Positions 29,443 through 34,251 of a DNA stretch of 34,251 nucleotides are shown in pieces. The DNA lies in the NCBI GenBank assembly GCA_028292765.1, contig JAQGLR010000298.1:1-34251 (forward strand), given 5' to 3'. Position numbers and translations under genes: made by a program. Within the stretch, counting starts at the first letter, position 1. Every line of letters starts with the position of its first letter. The stretch is from Massilia sp. (GTDB lineage Bacteria > Pseudomonadota > Gammaproteobacteria > Burkholderiales > Burkholderiaceae_D). Below the pieces are notes generated by a model that was not told where the DNA came from, ran no database searches, and saw only the letters and a list, made by a program, of their open reading frames with translations.

Positions 29443-30255
29443 ATGAAGATTCGTGTCGCAACCTATAATATCCACAAGGGCGTCTCCTCCTTGCGCAGTA
29501 CCCCACGGGTGCTGGCACTGAAAAAGGCGATCGCTGAATTCCACGCCGATATCGTATTCCTGCAGGAAGTACAGGGACGCCATGACCGCCACCAGGTACG
29601 TTATGGCGAGCTTGCGACCAGTCACCGTCACTGGCCTGAAACGGCCCAGTACGAATACTTCGCCGGCGATTCGCACCACTCCGCCTATGGCATGAACGCG
29701 GTTTATGACCACGGCCACCACGGCAATGCACTGCTCAGCAGTTTTCTGATCGAAAACAGCCACAACCACGATGTTTCCGACCACGCCTACGAACAGCGCG
29801 GCATCCTGCATTGCGTGTTAGAGACGCCCGCCGGCAAGGTCCACTGCTATGTCGTCCACCTCGGCCTGTTCGAAGGCGGGCGCGGGCGCCAGGTGCTCCA
29901 GCTGATCGAGGCCGTGAGTCACTCGGCGCCGAACGACGAGCCGGTGATCATCGCCGGCGACTTCAACGACTGGCGCAACACCCTCAGCGACCGTTTGCGC
30001 CAGGCGCTGGGCGTGACCGAGGTATTCGACGAACTCGGGCCGAAATCGGCCCTCGGCGACATGGTGCGCAGCTGGGCCGGTCGCCAGCCGCGCCTGGCGC
30101 CGGCGCGTACTTTCCCGGCCGCGCTGCCCTGGTTCCGGCTCGACCGCATCTATGTGCGCGGCTTCAAGGTCGACAATGCACAGGTGATGGCGGGCTCGAT
30201 CTGGGCCAAACTGTCCGATCACGCGCCGATCGTCGCCGAACTGCAGCTGGCCTGA
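29443..30255 (+). CDS. Endonuclease/exonuclease/phosphatase family protein
   Basis: 'MKIRVATYNIHKGVSS', 'VFLQEVQGRHDRHQ', 'IIAGDFNDWR', 'RIYVRGF', 'SDHAPIVAELQL'. Confidence 0.95.
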   Translation: MKIRVATYNIHKGVSSLRSTPRVLALKKAIAEFHADIVFLQEVQGRHDRHQVRYGELATSHRHWPETAQYEYFAGDSHHSAYGMNAVYDHGHHGNALLSSFLIENSHNHDVSDHAYEQRGILHCVLETPAGKVHCYVVHLGLFEGGRGRQVLQLIEAVSHSAPNDEPVIIAGDFNDWRNTLSDRLRQALGVTEVFDELGPKSALGDMVRSWAGRQPRLAPARTFPAALPWFRLDRIYVRGFKVDNAQVMAGSIWAKLSDHAPIVAELQLA

Positions 30256-30258
30256 GCC

Positions 30259-31443
30259 ATGCGCAGCGTTACATATGTAGCGAACAACGACGTCACCCTG
30301 CTGGAAACCGGGCAGCAGCTGTTCCCGGCGATGATCGAGGCGATCGACGCCGCGCGGCAGGAAATCCTGTTCGAAACCTATATCTTTGCCGACGATTCGG
30401 TCGCGCGCCGCATCGAGGCGGCGCTGGTGCGCGCCGCCGGCCGCGGCGTCAAGGTACGCGTGCTGGTGGACTGGTTCGGCACCGGCGAGCGCACCTGCCG
30501 CCGCCTTGGCGAAGCCTTCGCCGCCGCCGGTGTGCATTACCGCGTCTTCAATCGCTGGTTCAGGCGCGGCATTGCGCGCACCCACCGCAAGATCACGGTC
30601 GTCGACCGCGCCGTGGCTTTTGTCGGCGGCATCAACATCAACGACGACATGCTGTGCGACTACGATCCCGACCGCCCGCTGCCGGCGCCGCGCTGGGATT
30701 TCGCGGTGCGCGTGCGCGGGCCGCTGGTGGCGCAGATACACTTCGAGGCACAGGCCCAGTGGATGCGGTCCGGCCACCTGAAGCTGATCCGCCGCATGGA
30801 GCTGTTTCTCGAAACACAACGCGCCACGCGACGCGACACCCTGCGCCAGCCCGCCAGCGTAGGTGTGCGGCCGATGCGCGCGGGCTTTGTCGTGCGCGAC
30901 AACCTGCGCAACCGGCGCACGATCCAGCGCGCCTACCTGCAGGCCATCGGCCAGGCACGGAAAAGCGTGCTGCTGGCCAATCCGTATTTCGCGCCGGGGC
31001 GCAAGTTCCGCGACGCCCTGGCCCAGGCGGCGAGCCGGGGTGTCGAGGTGACGCTCCTGATCGGCGTCGGCGAATTCCGCATGCAGGACGCCGTGGCGCG
31101 CTCGTTCTATCCGAAGCTGCTCGCCGCCGGCATCCAGGTGGTCGAATACCGCAAGACCCAGCTGCACGCGAAGATCGCGGTGGTCGACGACGACTGGGCC
31201 ACCGTCGGTTCGAGCAACTGCGACGGCCTGTCGCTGTTCCTGAACCAGGAAGCGAACATTGTGGTCAGAAACGCCTCTTTTGCACAGGCCGTGCGTACCC
31301 ATATCAGGGGGGGCATCGCCGACGGCGTCGTCGTCTGCCCCAAGGAATTCGAAGGCGTGGGATGGATGCGCCGGGCCTCGTATGGACTGGCCTACCTTCT
31401 GTATAAACTCACCATGCGGATTTTTGCCATCGGTTACGCATAA
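30259..31443 (+). CDS. clsB: Cardiolipin synthase ClsB (phospholipase D superfamily)
   Basis: Two HKD-like motifs: 'THRKITVVDRAVAFVGGININDDM' and 'LHAKIAVVDDDWATVGSSNCDGLS'. Confidence 0.94.
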   Translation: MRSVTYVANNDVTLLETGQQLFPAMIEAIDAARQEILFETYIFADDSVARRIEAALVRAAGRGVKVRVLVDWFGTGERTCRRLGEAFAAAGVHYRVFNRWFRRGIARTHRKITVVDRAVAFVGGININDDMLCDYDPDRPLPAPRWDFAVRVRGPLVAQIHFEAQAQWMRSGHLKLIRRMELFLETQRATRRDTLRQPASVGVRPMRAGFVVRDNLRNRRTIQRAYLQAIGQARKSVLLANPYFAPGRKFRDALAQAASRGVEVTLLIGVGEFRMQDAVARSFYPKLLAAGIQVVEYRKTQLHAKIAVVDDDWATVGSSNCDGLSLFLNQEANIVVRNASFAQAVRTHIRGGIADGVVVCPKEFEGVGWMRRASYGLAYLLYKLTMRIFAIGYA

Positions 31444-31456
31444 GAAAGAGCAGGGC

Positions 31457-31837
31457 ATGGAAAACGACAACGTACGCATCGACAAGTGGCTCTGGGCCGC
31501 GCGCTTCTTCAAAACCCGCTCGATGGCCGCCGACGCCGTCGACCGCGGCCGGGTGCGCATTGGCGGCGAACCGGTCAAGCCGGCGCGCGCCGTGAAGGTG
31601 AACGAAAAAATCTCGATCGATAATGGTTCGGACCGCTGGGAAGTCGTGGTGCTCGGCATTTCGGACAAGCGCGGCGCGGCGCCGATCGCGCGCGCGCTGT
31701 ATCGCGAGACCGAAGAAAGCATCACGCGGCGCGAGAACGATTCGGAGGCACGGCGGCTGTTTCCGGAGCCGGGCAGCAGTATCAAGGGGCGGCCGACCAA
31801 GCGCGACCGGCGGGCGATTTCGCGCGCGGGCGGGTAG
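31457..31837 (+). CDS. hslR: S4 domain RNA-binding protein, Hsp15-like
   Basis: 'VRIDKWLWAARFFKTRSMAADAVDRGRVRIGGEPVKPARAVKVNEKISI' is a typical Hsp15 S4 domain. Confidence 0.92.
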   Translation: MENDNVRIDKWLWAARFFKTRSMAADAVDRGRVRIGGEPVKPARAVKVNEKISIDNGSDRWEVVVLGISDKRGAAPIARALYRETEESITRRENDSEARRLFPEPGSSIKGRPTKRDRRAISRAGG

Positions 31838-31840
31838 GGT

Positions 31841-32057
31841 GGGGTCATTGAGGCCGGGGGCCTCAATGACGTGCCCACGCGGAACGTGACGTCATCGGCG
31901 ACCTCATCGACAGACCAACCGTTAGCGGCCGCGCTCGCACGCCTTGAAATTCAGGCCACGTGCTGATCCGAACCGACGCTAACGCTGCTCAACGTTCCGC
32001 GTGGGCAGGGAGTGCCCGGTGACCCCGTAATTGAGGCCATTGGCCTCAATTACCCCT
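31841..32057. repeat. Compound palindromic element (REP/REPIN- or MITE-like)
   Basis: Hairpin A (31844-31870), inverted blocks TGCCCACGCGGAACGT / ACGTTCCGCGTGGGCA, nested CGTTAGCG / CGCTAACG, and hairpin B (32027-32053). No ORF. Confidence 0.8.
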
Positions 32058-32112
32058 ACTAGAACCCCACCTCTAAGTTCCCGTTTGACATTCCACGGCC
32101 GATAGATAATAG

Positions 32113-32126
32113 TACGAGCGTTCGGA
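32113..32126. promoter_or_regulatory. Possible TetR operator (imperfect palindrome)
   Basis: TACGAGCGTTCGGA, dyad symmetric at 10 of 14 positions, 48 nt upstream of the TetR ATG. Confidence 0.4.
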
Positions 32127-32173
32127 TTTTTCGATTCACGCAGGGGACAGTCATCAATACTTCAGTCAAATTC

Positions 32174-32776
32174 ATGCGCAAGGGCGAGCAGACGCGGGCC
32201 GCGATTCTCGACGTCGCGCTCGAGCTGGCCAGTCGGAATGGCCTCGAAGGCTTGACCATCGGCCTGCTGGCCGATCGCATGAGCATGAGCAAGTCGGGCG
32301 TGTTCGCGCACTTCGGTTCGCGCGAAGACCTGCAGATGGAGGTGCTGAAGCTGTATCACCACCGCTTCGAGCAGGAAGTCTTCTTCCCCAGCGTGAAAGA
32401 GCCACGCGGCTTGCCGCGCCTGGAATCGATGTTTGCGCGCTGGGTCAAGCGGGTATCGGTCGAAATCGCGTCGGGTTGTATTTATATCAGCGGCGCGGTG
32501 GAGTACGATGACCGGCCGGGCCCGATTCGCGAATCGCTGGTGGCGATGGTACGTGCCTGGCAGGGCGCCTTGCTGCGTTGCGTGCAGCAGGCAATCGATT
32601 GCAAGGACCTGAAGGCCGGCACCGACCCAGAGCAACTGGTGTACGAATGCTACGGGATGATCCTGGCCCTGCACCACGACGCACGTTTTTTGCGGGTCCC
32701 CGGCGCGGTCGAGCGCGCCAACCGCGGCTTCGCGCGGCTGATCGAGAACTACCGTAATCCCGTTCAAAGCAATTAA
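32174..32776 (+). CDS. TetR/AcrR family transcriptional regulator
   Basis: N-terminal HTH 'RAAILDVALELASRNGLEGLTIGLLADRMSMSKSGVFAHFGSREDLQMEVL'. Confidence 0.95.
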   Translation: MRKGEQTRAAILDVALELASRNGLEGLTIGLLADRMSMSKSGVFAHFGSREDLQMEVLKLYHHRFEQEVFFPSVKEPRGLPRLESMFARWVKRVSVEIASGCIYISGAVEYDDRPGPIRESLVAMVRAWQGALLRCVQQAIDCKDLKAGTDPEQLVYECYGMILALHHDARFLRVPGAVERANRGFARLIENYRNPVQSN

Positions 32777-32836
32777 GCCGGTCTCATCGCCTGCTCCTCA
32801 GTTACAAATACATCTTACCTTCGTCAGGAGAAAACC

Positions 32837-34251
32837 ATGGGTCAGTACGTCGCGCCAATTCGGGATATGCAGTTTGTGCTGCACGAATTCCTCAACGTCA
32901 CCGAAGAGTTCAAGAACTTGCCGGCGTACCAGGAGATCGACGCCGACATCATCAACCAGGTGCTGGAAGAGGGCGCGAAATTCACGCAGGAAGTGCTGTT
33001 CCCGCTGAACCACTCCGGTGACCGCGAAGGCTGCCATTACGACGCCGCCACCAAGACCGTGACGACCCCGAAGGGTTTCAAGGAAGCCTATAAACAGTAC
33101 GTCGAAGCCGGCTGGGGCGCGCTCGCCTGCGATCCGGAATACGGCGGCCAGGGCCTGCCGGTCTCGCTGAACAATTCGTTCTACGAAATGCTGAACTCGG
33201 CCAACCAGGCCTGGACCATGTACCCGGGCCTGTCGCATGGCGCCTACGAATGCCTGAAGGAACACGGCACCGACGAGCAGAAGCAGCTCTACCTGCCGAA
33301 GCTGGTGTCGGGCGAGTGGACCGGCACCATGTGCCTGACCGAGGCGCACTGCGGCACCGACCTCGGCCTGCTGCGCTCGAAAGCCGAGCCGCAGGGCGAC
33401 GGTACCTATAAAATCACCGGTTCCAAGATCTTCATCTCGGCCGGCGAGCACGACGTCGCCGAAAACATCATCCACCTGGTGCTGGCGCGCCTGCCGGACG
33501 CGCCGGAAGGCTCGAAAGGCATCTCGCTGTTCCTGGTGCCGAAGTTCCTGCCGAACGCGGACGGCTCGCTGGGCGAACGCAACCCGATCTTCTGCGGCGC
33601 CATCGAAGAAAAGATGGGCATCCACGGCAACGCCACCTGCCAGATGAACCTGGACGGCGCCGTCGGCACCCTGATCGGCCAGCCCCATAAAGGCCTGAAC
33701 GCGATGTTCGTGTTCATGAACGCCGCCCGCCTCGGCGTCGGCATGCAGTCGCTCGGCCTGACCGAAGTGGCTTACCAGAACGCGCTGGTGTACGCGAAGG
33801 ACCGCATCCAGATGCGCAGCCTGTCGGGCCCGAAAGCCCCGGACAAGCCGGCCGACCCGATCATCGTGCACCCGGACGTGCGCCGGATGCTGTTGACCGC
33901 TAAAGCCTATGCCGAAGGCGCACGTGCGGTGTGCTCGTACGTCGCGCTGCAGATCGACCGCGAACTGAACCACCCTGACGAAGCAGTGCGCAAGGAAGCC
34001 GCCGGCGAAATCACGCTGCTGACCCCGATCGTGAAAGCCTTTATTACCGACAACGGCTGGATCGCGACCTCGGAAGCGATGCAGGTCTACGGCGGCCACG
34101 GCTACATCAGCGAGTGGGGCATGGAGCAGTACGTGCGCGACGCGCGCATCAACATGATCTACGAAGGCACCAACACCATCCAGTCGCTGGACCTGCTTGG
34201 CCGCAAGATCCTGATGGACAACGGCGCCAAGCTGCGCGCCTTTGGCGAAAA
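32837..34251 (+). CDS. Acyl-CoA dehydrogenase, 3'-truncated by window edge
   Basis: Manual translation: MGQYVAPIRDMQFVLHEFLNVTEEFKNLP...GTMCLTEAHCGTDLGLLRSKAEP...YGGHGYISEWGMEQYVRDARINMIYEGTNTIQSLDLLGRK. SD 'caggag'. No stop before the window end, so absent from the ORF track. Confidence 0.95.
   Translation, partial: MGQYVAPIRDMQFVLHEFLNVTEEFKNLPAYQEIDADIINQVLEEGAKFTQEVLFPLNHSGDREGCHYDAATKTVTTPKGFKEAYKQYVEAGWGALACDPEYGGQGLPVSLNNSFYEMLNSANQAWTMYPGLSHGAYECLKEHGTDEQKQLYLPKLVSGEWTGTMCLTEAHCGTDLGLLRSKAEPQGDGTYKITGSKIFISAGEHDVAENIIHLVLARLPDAPEGSKGISLFLVPKFLPNADGSLGERNPIFCGAIEEKMGIHGNATCQMNLDGAVGTLIGQPHKGLNAMFVFMNAARLGVGMQSLGLTEVAYQNALVYAKDRIQMRSLSGPKAPDKPADPIIVHPDVRRMLLTAKAYAEGARAVCSYVALQIDRELNHPDEAVRKEAAGEITLLTPIVKAFITDNGWIATSEAMQVYGGHGYISEWGMEQYVRDARINMIYEGTNTIQSLDLLGRKILMDNGAKLRAFGE

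Noticed and set aside
29818-31878. 686-aa minus-strand ORF opposite the EEP nuclease, clsB and hslR
   Set aside because: Antisense artefact of codon bias; no domain motifs.
32798-34099. 433-aa minus-strand ORF at the right end
   Set aside because: Antisense to the acyl-CoA dehydrogenase, which is open through the window edge on the plus strand and carries strong motifs.
1-34251. CRISPR array, rRNA/tRNA genes, insertion-sequence transposase
   Set aside because: Looked for regularly spaced repeats, tRNA-like cloverleaf sequence and transposase motifs by eye; none found. tRNAscan-SE/Infernal would be needed to exclude small RNAs formally.

Overview
This 34.25 kb window looks like betaproteobacterial chromosome, probably Oxalobacteraceae/Massilia-like (inferred from gene content and order; no database search was run). 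Most of it is ordinary core sequence: rpoN (5'-truncated), hpf, a HIBCH/crotonase gene, rapZ, hprK, ptsN, queF, ilvA, a YqaA/DedA-type membrane protein, a giant FAD/4Fe-4S oxidoreductase, HIT and DUF971 proteins, a cold-shock protein, a hybrid histidine kinase, ubiE, a Tim44-like protein, ubiJ, ubiB, a TPMT-like methyltransferase, an FmdB-type zinc ribbon, a DUF502 protein, aspS, nudB, a serine acetyltransferase, a DUF2442 protein, an EEP-family nuclease, clsB, an S4/Hsp15 protein, TetR, and a 3'-truncated acyl-CoA dehydrogenase that the ORF track omits. The main accessory interest is: (i) a three-gene minus-strand cassette at 21.4-23.65 kb (PAAR protein, uncharacterised putative cargo, membrane-anchored candidate immunity protein), followed by the first ~25 codons of a second immunity-like gene cut off at the neighbouring stop codon; (ii) a ~215 bp compound palindromic element at 31.84-32.06 kb, with two near-identical 12-bp hairpins that differ by a compensatory base-pair change, nested inverted repeats, and a core shared with a second hairpin at 2.17 kb; (iii) a C-terminal LytTR-domain relic at 13.93-14.11 kb that no listed ORF covers; (iv) an AT-rich, structured ~560 bp intergenic region ahead of an orphan DUF2442 gene; and (v) apparent local inversion of the ptsN-hprK-rapZ block relative to rpoN-hpf. 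I saw no CRISPR array, rRNA, tRNA or transposase gene.
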